The translations under genes were made by a program, and so were the position numbers. Source: Histidinibacterium lentulum (GTDB lineage Bacteria > Pseudomonadota > Alphaproteobacteria > Rhodobacterales > Rhodobacteraceae). Taken from it: a stretch of 64,000 nt of DNA. Location: the NCBI RefSeq assembly GCF_003789055.1, contig NZ_ML119084.1:186001-250000 (forward strand), given 5' to 3'. The first letter of the stretch is position 1. Each line of letters begins with the position of its first letter. Below are positions 53,591 to 61,777 of this stretch, in pieces. Below the pieces are notes generated by a model. It did not search any database, was not told the DNA's origin, and saw only the letters and a program-made list of their open reading frames with translations.

Positions 53591-55264
53591 ATGTCCTACC
53601 GCGCGCCTGTCAAAGACACCCTGTTCCTTCTGCGCCATGTGGCGGATTACGGCGCGGTGGCCGCCACCGGCCGCTTCGCCGCGGCGGATCTCGGCATGGT
53701 CGAGGCCGCCCTCGCCGAGGCCGGCCGCCTGTCGGAGGACATCCTCGCCCCGCTCCAGACCATCGGCGACCGCACGCCCCCCCGGCTCGACGAGGCGGGC
53801 GTGGTCATGCCACCGGGCTACGCGGAGGCCTGGACCCGGGTCGCCGGGGGCGGCTGGATCGGCCTCGCCGCGGATCCGGCCCACGGCGGGCAGGGCCTGC
53901 CCGGCACCCTCGCCGCCGCGATCACCGAGATGATCTCGGGCGCCTGTCTCTCCTTCGCCATCGCCCCCCTGATGAGCCAGAGCCAGATCGAGGCGCTCGA
54001 GACCCATGCCGACGACGCGCTCAAGGCGCAGGTCCTGCCCCGGTTGATCTCGGGCGACTGGGCCGCCACGATGAACCTGACCGAACCCCAGGCCGGCTCC
54101 GACGTGGGCGCCGTCCGCACCCGGGCGGAGCCGCTCGGCGACGGGCTCTACGCGGTGACCGGCCAGAAGCAGTGGATCAGCTACGGCGACCACGACATGA
54201 CCGCGAACATCTGCCACCTCGTCCTCGCCCGCCTGCCGGACGCGCCCGCGGGCACGAGGGGCCTCTCGCTCTTCCTGGTGCTCAAGATCCTGCCCGACGG
54301 GAGCCGCAACGCGGTCGCCGCCACCTCCCTCGAGCACAAGATGGGCCAGCACGGCGCCCCTACCTGCGTCATGTCCTTCGAGGGTGCGAAGGGCTGGCTC
54401 GTCGGCGCGCCCCACGGCGGGATGGCGGCGATGTTCACGATGATGAACAACGCCCGCCTAGGTGTGGCGATGCAGGGCGTGGGCGTGGCCTCCGCCGCCC
54501 TTGACCGGGCCCGCGCCTTCGCGGGCGAGCGCGTGCAGGGCGGCGCGCCGATCGAGGCCCATCCCGATGTGCGGCGGATGCTCGCGGAGATGGAGGCCGA
54601 CGTCCTCGCCGCGCGGGCGATCGGCCTGATGTGCGCCGTTTCGGCGGACATGGCCCTCGCCACCGGCGAGGCCGCCCATGCGGCCCGCGCCGGGGTCCTG
54701 ACGCCGCTGGCCAAGATCTTCGGCACCGAGACCGGCTCACGCGTCGCGGACCTTGGCATCCAGGTCCACGGCGGCGCGGGCTATGTCTCGGACACCGGGG
54801 CGGAGCAGTACCTCCGGGACATCCGCGTGACCGAGATCTACGAGGGCACGACCGGCATCCAGGCGCTCGACCTCGTGGGCCGCAAGATGCAGGACGGCGG
54901 CGCCGCCGTCCTCGCCCTGATCGAGGAGATCTGCGACGGCGCCGAGGCCGCCCGCGCGAGCCTGCCGGATCTGGCCGATCCCGTCTACGAGGCCGCAGAG
55001 AACCTGCGCGACGCAACCGACCGGCTTCTCGAGGCCCCGGCCGAGTACCGCCGCGCCGCCGCCGTGCCCTTTGCGCGGGGCTTCGCGCGGGTGCTGGGCG
55101 CCCATGCTCACCTCGCCGCCGCCCGCGCCGGGGACGCGGATCGCCGCGCCCTGGCCGAGGCCTATGTCGGCCTGCTGCTGCCGGAGCACGCCGCGCAGCT
55201 TGCCGCCGCCTCCGCCGCCGGGCATCTGCTGATCACAAGCCCCGGCAAGGACGCAGCCGCTTGA
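53591..55264 (+). CDS. acyl-CoA dehydrogenase (DmdC-like)
   Basis: A 557-residue acyl-CoA dehydrogenase with the extended C-terminal region seen in 3-methylmercaptopropionyl-CoA dehydrogenase (DmdC) paralogues. MNLTEPQAGSDVGAVRT binds FAD/substrate, KQWISYGDHD the FAD, and VTEIYEGTTGIQALDLVGRK carries the catalytic Glu. It oxidises an acyl-CoA to the 2-enoyl form; the true substrate could be MMPA-CoA or another short chain. Start ATG 53591 follows AAGGA. Its stop overlaps the MBL gene TTG start. Confidence 0.88.
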   Translation: MSYRAPVKDTLFLLRHVADYGAVAATGRFAAADLGMVEAALAEAGRLSEDILAPLQTIGDRTPPRLDEAGVVMPPGYAEAWTRVAGGGWIGLAADPAHGGQGLPGTLAAAITEMISGACLSFAIAPLMSQSQIEALETHADDALKAQVLPRLISGDWAATMNLTEPQAGSDVGAVRTRAEPLGDGLYAVTGQKQWISYGDHDMTANICHLVLARLPDAPAGTRGLSLFLVLKILPDGSRNAVAATSLEHKMGQHGAPTCVMSFEGAKGWLVGAPHGGMAAMFTMMNNARLGVAMQGVGVASAALDRARAFAGERVQGGAPIEAHPDVRRMLAEMEADVLAARAIGLMCAVSADMALATGEAAHAARAGVLTPLAKIFGTETGSRVADLGIQVHGGAGYVSDTGAEQYLRDIRVTEIYEGTTGIQALDLVGRKMQDGGAAVLALIEEICDGAEAARASLPDLADPVYEAAENLRDATDRLLEAPAEYRRAAAVPFARGFARVLGAHAHLAAARAGDADRRALAEAYVGLLLPEHAAQLAAASAAGHLLITSPGKDAAA

Positions 55265-56295
55265 CGCGACATACCGACGGACTGAGCTTTCCATGGGAGA
55301 GCGCCCCCGCCGAAGGGGAGGCGACGGAAATCGCCGAGGGCCTGCTGTGGATGCGGCTCCCACTGCCGATGGCGCTCGATCACGTCAACGTCTACGCGCT
55401 CGACGACGGCGACGGCTGGACGCTCGTGGATACCGGCATCTCGTCGCGACGCTGCATCGCGATCTGGGAGCGTCTGCTGGCGGGACCGCTCGCCGGCCGT
55501 CCGGTGCGGCGCGTCATCGTCACGCACCACCATCCCGACCACGTCGGCCTCGCCGGCTGGTTCGCCGGTCGCGGCGCGGACATCCTGACCTCGCGCACCA
55601 GCTACCTGATGGCGCGGATGCTGACGCTCGACGTGCAGGAGACATGGCCCGCCGAAACGCTCGCCTTCTACCGAGCCGCGGGCATGGAGCCCGGGATCCT
55701 CGCCGCCCGCCGCGCCGAACGACCGTTCAACTTCGCCGACACCGTCACGCCCCTGCCGCTGGGTTTCCGGCGACTGACCGAGGGTGCGCGGGTCACCGCC
55801 GGAGGACGGCGCTGGCATGTGGCCATGGGCGGCGGTCACGCGCCCGAGCATGTGACGCTCTGGTCCGCGGAGGGCGACCTGGTGCTCGGCGGCGACCAGC
55901 TGCTGCCCGGCATCTCTCCCAATCTGGGAGTCTATCCCACGGAGCCCGGGGCCGATCCCGTCGCCGACTGGCTCGAAGCCTGCCGCAAGCTCTCGCATCT
56001 GGCGACCGAGGCGCAGCTCGTGCTGCCCGGACACAAGCTGCCGTTCCGCGGCCTGCCCCTGCGGCTGACCCAGCTCATCGAGAACCATGTCTCCGCCCTC
56101 GACCGCCTCGCGGATCATCTCGCCACGCCCCGTAGCGCCGGCCAGTGCTTCCTGCCGCTCTTCCGGCGCGAGATCCGCGGCGGCGAATACGGGCTCGCCC
56201 TCGTGGAGGCCTACGCCCATTGCCTGCACCTCTGGCACCACGGCCGCGCGCGGCGCTGGCGCGAGGACGGCGTCGACCTCTTCGAGGCGCTCTGA
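55261..56295 (+). CDS. MBL-fold metallohydrolase
   Basis: A 344-residue metallo-beta-lactamase-fold enzyme. VTHHHPDHVGLAG (H89-x-H-x-D-H94) and GGGHAPEHVTLW plus LPGHKLPFRG supply the two-zinc site; VYALDDGDGWTLVDTG is the usual N-terminal strand. Start is TTG 55261, overlapping the acyl-CoA dehydrogenase stop (TTGA). Such hydrolases often act as thioesterases or glyoxalases; coupling to an acyl-CoA dehydrogenase suggests a CoA-thioester-related role (inference). Confidence 0.87.
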   Translation: MTRHTDGLSFPWESAPAEGEATEIAEGLLWMRLPLPMALDHVNVYALDDGDGWTLVDTGISSRRCIAIWERLLAGPLAGRPVRRVIVTHHHPDHVGLAGWFAGRGADILTSRTSYLMARMLTLDVQETWPAETLAFYRAAGMEPGILAARRAERPFNFADTVTPLPLGFRRLTEGARVTAGGRRWHVAMGGGHAPEHVTLWSAEGDLVLGGDQLLPGISPNLGVYPTEPGADPVADWLEACRKLSHLATEAQLVLPGHKLPFRGLPLRLTQLIENHVSALDRLADHLATPRSAGQCFLPLFRREIRGGEYGLALVEAYAHCLHLWHHGRARRWREDGVDLFEAL

Positions 56296-56388
56296 CGCGA
56301 AGGTGCGACAGGCTGACATCTTCGTGAGCGTGACAGTCCCGCCCGGATCGACTATTGCCCATCTCGCCCGAACGCGGAGGATGATCGC

Positions 56389-56523
56389 ATGGCAGAGCAC
56401 AAGCACGGCACCATGAATATCGAGACCCAGGAACGCACGTTCGACGGGTTCCTCAAGATGGTGACCCGCGCGACCGTCGTGATCGTCGTCGGCCTCGTCC
56501 TGCTCGCCCTCATCAACGGCTGA
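56389..56523 (+). CDS. aa3-type cytochrome c oxidase subunit IV
   Basis: A 44-residue peptide (MAEHKHGTMNIETQERTFDG...), with one C-terminal membrane helix (FLKMVTRATVVIVVGLVLLAL). It matches the PF07835 small subunit of alphaproteobacterial aa3 oxidases: polar N-terminus with TFxGF, then one helix. GGAGG lies upstream at 56377-56381. It is not linked to the other oxidase genes. Found by reading the sequence, as it is below normal gene-size cutoffs. Confidence 0.88.
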   Translation: MAEHKHGTMNIETQERTFDGFLKMVTRATVVIVVGLVLLALING

Positions 56524-56536
56524 GCGACCCGGCACG

Positions 56537-57190
56537 ATGAACCGCAGGGCCTTCCTACTCGGCGCCTCCGCCCTCGGGCTGACCGCCTGCGGGGCGGCCG
56601 AGCCAGTGTCCACGCCCCAGTCGGTCCTCTCGGCGCGCGCCTACGTTCATCCGGGCCCCAAGATGCTGACGCTCTTCACGATGAAGAGCACGTCCTCGGA
56701 CCGCGGGATGCATACCGGCCTGATGACCAACGCCAGCCAGCGGGTGATCTTCGATCCCGCGGGCACCTTCGGCGGCGATGTGGCGGCGCAGCCCTGGGGC
56801 TATCTCGTGCCCGAGAACAACGACGTGCACTTCGGCATCACCGACGAGATCGCCGATTTCTACGCCCGCTACCACGCCCGCATGACCTATTACGTCCTGC
56901 GCCAGGACGTGCCGGTCTCCGCCGCGCAGGCGGAGGCCGCGCTCCGGGCCGCCATGTCCTACGGCGCCGTGCCCAAGGCCCATTGCACCATCGCCACCAG
57001 CCGGGTGCTGCGCCAGGTTCCGGGCTTCGAGGGCATTTCCGAAACCTGGTTCCCCGACCGCCTGTCCGAGCAGATCGCGCGCTTCTCCGGCGTGACGACG
57101 CGCGAATACCGGGAGAACGACAGCGACGACAAGTCGCTCGCCGCCGCGGCCTTCGGCGCGGACCTGCCCGTCGAGGCGTTCAACCCATGA
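56537..57190 (+). CDS. exported lipoprotein, hypothetical
   Basis: A 217-residue protein with a lipoprotein signal (RRAFLLGASALGLTAC, lipobox LTAC). The mature domain has RGMHTGLMTNAS and KAHCTIATSRVLRQVPGF; the His and Cys placements recall NlpC/P60-like or LRAT-like Cys peptidases, but this is a weak visual match. Possible cell-wall role. It is tail-to-tail with azlD, overlapping by 11 bases. Confidence 0.72.
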   Translation: MNRRAFLLGASALGLTACGAAEPVSTPQSVLSARAYVHPGPKMLTLFTMKSTSSDRGMHTGLMTNASQRVIFDPAGTFGGDVAAQPWGYLVPENNDVHFGITDEIADFYARYHARMTYYVLRQDVPVSAAQAEAALRAAMSYGAVPKAHCTIATSRVLRQVPGFEGISETWFPDRLSEQIARFSGVTTREYRENDSDDKSLAAAAFGADLPVEAFNP

Positions 57191-57503
57191 TCCAGAGCCC
57201 GCCATAGAGCATGAGCGCCCCGGCGCCCACGGCGAGGATCACGTCCCGCCGCCAGGCCCCCACCGCCAGCGCCGCGACCGCCGCCGCGAGCCGCACCGGG
57301 TCGGTCTCTCCGCCGGTCGCCGCCGGAAAGGCCACCAGCGGCGCCACGATGGCCGGAATCACCGCGACGGGCGTGTAGCGCAGCAGCCGCAGCAGCCAGC
57401 CAGGCAGCGGACGGTCGCCCACCAGCCCGAGGAACGAGAAGCGGATCAGGAAGGTCCCCACGGCCATGCAGCCGATCAGCGCCCAGATCTGCGCGTCGCT
57501 CAT
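57180..57503 (-). CDS. azlD: AzlD family branched-chain amino acid exporter subunit
   Basis: A 107-residue, four-helix protein with AIIPAIVAPLVAF-like and RFSFLGLVGDRPLPGWLLRLLRYTPVAVIPAI motifs of AzlD. With AzlC it exports branched-chain amino acids (or analogues). ATG 57503 overlaps the azlC stop (ATGA), the conserved azlCD arrangement. Confidence 0.92.
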   Translation of the reverse strand: MSDAQIWALIGCMAVGTFLIRFSFLGLVGDRPLPGWLLRLLRYTPVAVIPAIVAPLVAFPAATGGETDPVRLAAAVAALAVGAWRRDVILAVGAGALMLYGGLWIMG

Positions 57504-58207
57504 GCCCACCGCCCCCGCACCGTCTCCACGGTCGCGCCCACCGCCATCGCCGCCGCCGCCGCGATCAGCAGCCCCGTGCCCGCCGGCATCCCCCGCAGCG
57601 CCAGCGCCACCACGACCGAGGTCGCCGCCGCGGCCACATGGGCCAGCGTCTTCAGCATCGGCGCCACCAGCGCGATGAAGGTGATCGGCAGCGCGAAATC
57701 GAGCGCGAAGCCCTCGGGGATGCGCGCGCCGACGAGCGCGCCCACCATGGACAGCGCCACCCACATCACCGCCATGGGCAGGCCCACGCCGAGGTAATAG
57801 GCGATCTTCGCCGCCACCGGCTCGGCCGGGCGCGCCTCGTAGCGCAGCACGCCCAGCGCATAGGGCTGGTCGAACATCACGAAGGAGGCCACCGCCCTCT
57901 GCCACAGCGGCGCGGGGCCGAGCCACGGGATCAGCGCCGCGGAATACATCATCATCCTGAGGTTCACGGCGAGCGCGCCGGCGAGGATCAGCCAGAACCC
58001 CGCCCCGTCCTGCATCAGCTGCAAGGCAGCGAACTGCGAGGCTCCCGCGATCACCAGCGTCGTCATCGCCAGCGTCTGCGTGAGCGTCAGCCCGGCCTCG
58101 GTCGCCAGCACGCCGAAGAGCACGGAGAGCGGTCCTACGACCACCCAGAACGGCAGGCCGTCGCGGGCGCCCGCGAGCGCGGCGGATTTCACGGTGGAGG
58201 CGATCAT
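57500..58207 (-). CDS. azlC: AzlC family branched-chain amino acid exporter subunit
   Basis: A 235-residue membrane protein with about seven helices: VVVGPLSVLFGVLATEAGL, TTLVIAGASQFAALQLM and NLRMMMYSAALIPWL are AzlC signatures. It is the larger subunit of the AzlCD exporter in the inner membrane. GATC-rich start region MIASTVKSAALAGARDGLP is normal. Confidence 0.93.
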   Translation of the reverse strand: MIASTVKSAALAGARDGLPFWVVVGPLSVLFGVLATEAGLTLTQTLAMTTLVIAGASQFAALQLMQDGAGFWLILAGALAVNLRMMMYSAALIPWLGPAPLWQRAVASFVMFDQPYALGVLRYEARPAEPVAAKIAYYLGVGLPMAVMWVALSMVGALVGARIPEGFALDFALPITFIALVAPMLKTLAHVAAAATSVVVALALRGMPAGTGLLIAAAAAMAVGATVETVRGRWA

Positions 58208-58257
58208 GGGGTCCGTCTAAACTCCGGCCAGCGCGGCCTAGGCCCGCCCGGAGGCAG

Positions 58258-58869
58258 ATGCAAGCGGACCCCGCCATGGCTCAGGCGCAGGACACGGACC
58301 CGGGGCCTGCCGGGATCATTCTCGCGGGCGGCCGGGGCCGCCGGATGGGCGGCGCGGACAAGGCCCTGTGTCGTCTCGGCGGCCGGACGCTTGGCGCCCG
58401 TGTCCGCGACCGGCTCCGGCCGCAGGTTCCGGCGCTCGCCCTGAATGCCAACGGCGATCCCGCGCGCTTCGCCGCGCTCGGCCTGCCGGTGATCCCCGAC
58501 ACCCTGCCCGATGGCGGCCCCCTCGCCGGGGTGCTCGCGGGACTCGACTGGGCCGCCTCGCTCGGCGCGACGCGGCTCCTGACCGCCGCCGCCGACACGC
58601 CCTTCCTGCCCTGCGACCTCCTGCATCGCCTCGCCGCCGCCGGCACCCTGCCCGCCTACGCCGCCACCGCGGAGGGCGCACATCCCACCGCCGCCCTCTG
58701 GCCCGTCGCCCTGCGCGACGCCTTGCGCGCGGAGCTCGACGACGGCACCCGCAGGATGCGGGAGGCGATGGACCGGCTCGGCGCGGTCCCGGTGCCCTTC
58801 CCCGACCCCGCCGCCTTCTTCAACGTGAACACGCCCGAAGACCTCGCCATGGCAGAGACCTTCCCGTGA
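58258..58869 (+). CDS. mobA: molybdenum cofactor guanylyltransferase
   Basis: A 203-residue MobA. GIILAGGRGRRMGGADKAL binds GTP, LNANGDPARF and PDTLPDGGPLAGVLAGL are typical, and TAAADTPFLP provides the metal-binding Asp. It transfers GMP to molybdopterin for bis-MGD in DMSO-reductase-family enzymes. The start may be ATG 58258 or ATG 58276. Its stop overlaps the GTG of the next gene (GTGA). Confidence 0.93.
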   Translation: MQADPAMAQAQDTDPGPAGIILAGGRGRRMGGADKALCRLGGRTLGARVRDRLRPQVPALALNANGDPARFAALGLPVIPDTLPDGGPLAGVLAGLDWAASLGATRLLTAAADTPFLPCDLLHRLAAAGTLPAYAATAEGAHPTAALWPVALRDALRAELDDGTRRMREAMDRLGAVPVPFPDPAAFFNVNTPEDLAMAETFP

Positions 58870-59711
58870 TCTGGGACGAGGTCGCCATGGTCGACTGGTC
58901 CGGCGGCAACGACCGGGGCGCCGCGCCGAAAGCCGATGCCATCTGGATCGCCACCAGCCGCCCAGGCGAGGCGCCTCTCTACTGCCGCAACCGCGGACAG
59001 GCCGAGGCCTGGCTTCTCGCCCGCATCGAGGAGACCCTCGCGCGCGGCAGACGGCTCCTGATCGGCTTCGATTTCCCCTTCGGCTACCCCTCGGGATTCG
59101 CCGCCGCCATCACCGGACGGCCCGATCCCCTCGCGCTCTGGTCCTGGCTCGCGGACCGGATCGAGGATGCCCCGGGGGCCAACAACCGGTTCGACGTCGC
59201 CGCCATGATGAACCGCAGGCTGCCCGGCCTTGGCCCCTTCTGGGGCAACGCGCTGAAACGCGACATCCCGGACCTGCCGCGCCGGGGCAACGCCCGCAGC
59301 TTCCGCTGGCACCGCCCCCGCCGAGCGGCCGAGGACCGGGCCCCCGGCGCCTTCGAGGTCTGGCAGCTTGCCGGCGCGGGCGCCGTGGGCAGCCAGGCCC
59401 TGATGGGCCTGCCCGTGCTCTGGCGCCTCCGCGCGGCCTTTCCGGGCCGCATCGCCGCCTGGCCCTTCGACCCGCTGGACCTGCCCGTGGCCTTCGTGGA
59501 GATCTGGCCCTCCCTCGTCTCCTCCGCCATCGCCGCGCGCTACCCTCACGAACCGATCCGCGACCGCGCGCAGGTGGCGGCCCTCGCCGCCGCGGTCCCT
59601 GCCCTCTCTCCGGCCACGCTCTCTGCCATGCTCGCCGTGGAGGCCCCGGAGGAAGGCTGGATCTTCGGCCTCGGGCACGAGGAGGCGCTGTCCCGCGCGG
59701 TTGCGCCATGA
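58866..59711 (+). CDS. conserved protein, RNase-H-like (DUF429-type) fold suspected
   Basis: A 281-residue protein starting at GTG 58866 in the mobA stop. MVDWSGGNDRG, LLIGFDFPFGYP and the C-terminal EAPEEGWIFGLGHEEA echo the acidic positions of DUF429 RNase-H-like proteins; judged by eye only. It overlaps the GNAT gene by 4 bases, so mobA, this gene and the GNAT gene form a coupled unit. A link to molybdenum cofactor is only contextual. Confidence 0.7.
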   Translation: MIWDEVAMVDWSGGNDRGAAPKADAIWIATSRPGEAPLYCRNRGQAEAWLLARIEETLARGRRLLIGFDFPFGYPSGFAAAITGRPDPLALWSWLADRIEDAPGANNRFDVAAMMNRRLPGLGPFWGNALKRDIPDLPRRGNARSFRWHRPRRAAEDRAPGAFEVWQLAGAGAVGSQALMGLPVLWRLRAAFPGRIAAWPFDPLDLPVAFVEIWPSLVSSAIAARYPHEPIRDRAQVAALAAAVPALSPATLSAMLAVEAPEEGWIFGLGHEEALSRAVAP

Positions 59712-60286
59712 TCGTGCGCCAGGGGTTCGAGCCCCGCGACCGCGACAGCCTCGCCCGGCTCTACTGGGCGGCGTTCGGCGGCAAGCTCGGCCGTGTCCTT
59801 GGCCCCGAGCGCCACGCCCTCGCCTTCGTCGCCCGCGTGGCCAATCCCGAGCGCGCACTCTGCGTCCACGAGGGCGGCCGCCTCGTCGGGGTCGCGGGGT
59901 TCCATGCGGGCGGTCTCGCGCTGGTGGGCGGCGGCATGTCCGACCTCGCCGCCGTCTACGGCCGGGCCGGGGCGCTCTGGCGCGGCGCGGCCCTGACGGT
60001 GCTCGAACGGCCCCAGGCGCGCGGCGACCTGCTGGTGGACGGCATCTTCGTCGCCGACAGCCACCGCGGCCGCGGCGTGGGCTCCGCCCTGATCGAGGCT
60101 CTCGCCCGCGAGGCCCTCTCCCGCGGGCTCGACCGCGTGCGGCTCGACGTGACACACGAGAACCCCCGAGCCCGCGCGCTCTACGAACGCCGCGGCTTCG
60201 TCCCCGTGGCGCAGCAGTCGGGGCGGCTCCTGCCCTGGCTCTTCGGCTTTTCCGGCGCGGTGACCATGGTCCGGCAGGTCCGGTAG
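59708..60286 (+). CDS. GNAT family N-acetyltransferase
   Basis: A 192-residue GCN5-related acetyltransferase. FVADSHRGRGVGSALIEALAREA is the acetyl-CoA pyrophosphate loop (RGRGVG), and VTHENPRARALYERRGF the C-terminal strand and helix. Substrate unknown. ATG 59708 overlaps the previous stop (ATGA). A composite terminator follows 30 bases after its stop. Confidence 0.92.
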   Translation: MIVRQGFEPRDRDSLARLYWAAFGGKLGRVLGPERHALAFVARVANPERALCVHEGGRLVGVAGFHAGGLALVGGGMSDLAAVYGRAGALWRGAALTVLERPQARGDLLVDGIFVADSHRGRGVGSALIEALAREALSRGLDRVRLDVTHENPRARALYERRGFVPVAQQSGRLLPWLFGFSGAVTMVRQVR

Positions 60287-60315
60287 GCCGACCGCCGCGC
60301 GCGGCGCAGAGGCTG

Positions 60316-60342
60316 CTCCCGAAGGGAGTATTTGAGGCCAGA
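60316..60342 (+). terminator. composite terminator, copy C (TATTT-GGCCAGA type)
   Basis: CTCCC-GAA-GGGAG (60316-60328) followed by TATTTGAGGCCAGA (60329-60342), then GATGAGGAGG and a GGGGGCGC-GGCGCCCCC hairpin-like end. Third copy of the arrangement found behind dgcN and the DUF2834 gene, here on the plus strand after the GNAT gene. Confidence 0.7.
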
Positions 60343-60454
60343 TGAGGAGGGGGCGCGGCGCCCCCGCACGGCTGGGGTCTCGAGACCGCTGCGGTTCGTT
60401 GCAGGGAGCCCTCCGCCGGGCGGGCAGGCCCTGCGCCCTGACGCGGGATGCCCG

Positions 60455-61108
60455 TCAGTACATCGACTGCCGGTACTTTTCCTCGAGCCCTTCATCGAGG
60501 CGCTTCTGCTCTTCCGGGTCGGAGGGGGCGCCGGTCGTCTGGTCCAGGATGATCTTCATCAGCGAGGGAACGTCCCGTCTGTTCTGGAACTGACCGGCAT
60601 CCCAGAGGCGCGACCGCCGGAGCGCCTTCGCGCAATGGATGAAGACCTCGTCGACATGCACCGCGATGGCGATCCCCGGAATGCGTTCATTGACGGCCAT
60701 CGACGACAGGAGCGCCGGGTCCCGCGTGAGCTCTGCCCTGCCGTTGACCCTCATGGTGTCGTCGAAGCCGGGGACGAGGAAGAGCAGGCCCACCTTCGGG
60801 TTCGTCAGGATATTCGACAATGTGTCGAGACGGTTGTTCCCCGGCCTGTCCGGGATCAGGAGGGTACGGGAATCCAGCACTTTCACGAAGCCGCGCGGAT
60901 CGCCTCTCGGGCTTACGTCCGCCGCGCCGTTCGCGGACTGGGTGCCGATGCAGACGAAGGGGGACCTTTCGATGAAGGCCCGCGCATGGTCATCGACGTG
61001 ATCGAGGCATTTCTTGATGGCGATGTCGTGTGTCGCCGGGAATCGCGCCCTGAGATCGGCTTCGGTTCGAACCAGGAATTCGGGGTTCAGCACAGTGTCG
61101 CCTGACAT
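60455..61108 (-). CDS. FMN-dependent PPOX-type flavoprotein (MSMEG_1061-like), second copy
   Basis: A 217-residue split-barrel flavoprotein: VCIGTQSANGAADVSPRGDPRG, LLIPDRPGNNRLDTLSNIL, MRVNGRAELTRD and VFIHCAKALRRSRLWD match the protein at 33687-34289 motif for motif. ATG 61108 follows GGAGAG. The C-terminus is longer, with KIILDQTTGAPSDPEEQKRLDE. Substrate unknown; GC content is a little lower than in neighbours. Confidence 0.88.
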   Translation of the reverse strand: MSGDTVLNPEFLVRTEADLRARFPATHDIAIKKCLDHVDDHARAFIERSPFVCIGTQSANGAADVSPRGDPRGFVKVLDSRTLLIPDRPGNNRLDTLSNILTNPKVGLLFLVPGFDDTMRVNGRAELTRDPALLSSMAVNERIPGIAIAVHVDEVFIHCAKALRRSRLWDAGQFQNRRDVPSLMKIILDQTTGAPSDPEEQKRLDEGLEEKYRQSMY

Positions 61109-61315
61109 GGTCTCTCCAGCTTCCGTCCGGATCATCGCCCGGAGTATGTCCGGCCGGAGAAGAGCTACACCGCAGGGCGACGGCCGTTCAAGGTGACGCA
61201 CGGGGGGGGGCCGGACCCTCAGGAGCGCGTCGCGCCTGCATCGGGCCGTATCCGGCGCCGAACGCCAGGGCGCGGCACGGAAGTCTCCGGGCACGCGGCG
61301 CGCCGCACCCGGGCC

Positions 61316-61777
61316 TCAGCCCTCCTCCGGCCGTCCGTCCACCGGGGTGAGGAACTCCGTCCCGCCCGCCACGAGGGCCTGCACGCAGGGCGCGGCGCCG
61401 TAGCTGTCGCAATAGCTGCCGTGCCGGGAGAGCAGGATCACCCGCATCCCGTCGAACTCCGTCAGCGACCAGTGATGCGCCCACCAGCTTCGCGACCTCG
61501 CGCCGTCGATCACGAAATGGATCGGCGCGCCGCCCGTGCCGTGCCAGTGCGAGAGGTTGTAGTCGCAGAAGACGGCGGCGAAATCGACGACCGCGTCGTC
61601 CTCGAGCCCGTCGCCGTCGAGATCGGCCGGCGTGACCGCGCCCGGCTCGACGCTCAGCCCGCCCGCGTCCATCCCGGCGCATTCCACCTCCGCCGAGGCG
61701 AGGATCTCTGCCACCCGATCGGCCCGCGCCATGGCCGGCATTGCCAGAAGCGCCGCTGCGGCAAGGAGCCGGATCAC
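61316..61777 (-). CDS. exported protein with EF-hand-like loop, hypothetical
   Basis: A 153-residue protein: signal peptide (RLLAAAALLAMPAMARA) and an acidic calcium-loop-like ADLDGDGLEDDAVVD as in FG-GAP/EF-hand repeats, then a Trp/His-rich segment (SHWHGTG, WWAHHW) and four Cys. Start GTG 61777 overlaps the plsY stop (GTGA). No named family. Probably periplasmic. Confidence 0.72.
   Translation of the reverse strand: MIRLLAAAALLAMPAMARADRVAEILASAEVECAGMDAGGLSVEPGAVTPADLDGDGLEDDAVVDFAAVFCDYNLSHWHGTGGAPIHFVIDGARSRSWWAHHWSLTEFDGMRVILLSRHGSYCDSYGAAPCVQALVAGGTEFLTPVDGRPEEG

Noticed and set aside
60301-60454. Possible tRNA or small RNA after the GNAT gene
   Set aside because: The secondary structure is explained by the composite terminator; no tRNA arms or CCA end were found.
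61201-61212. Run of nine G near the second PPOX gene
   Set aside because: It lies in an intergenic spacer; no gene would be phase-switched by it, so no contingency-locus claim is made.
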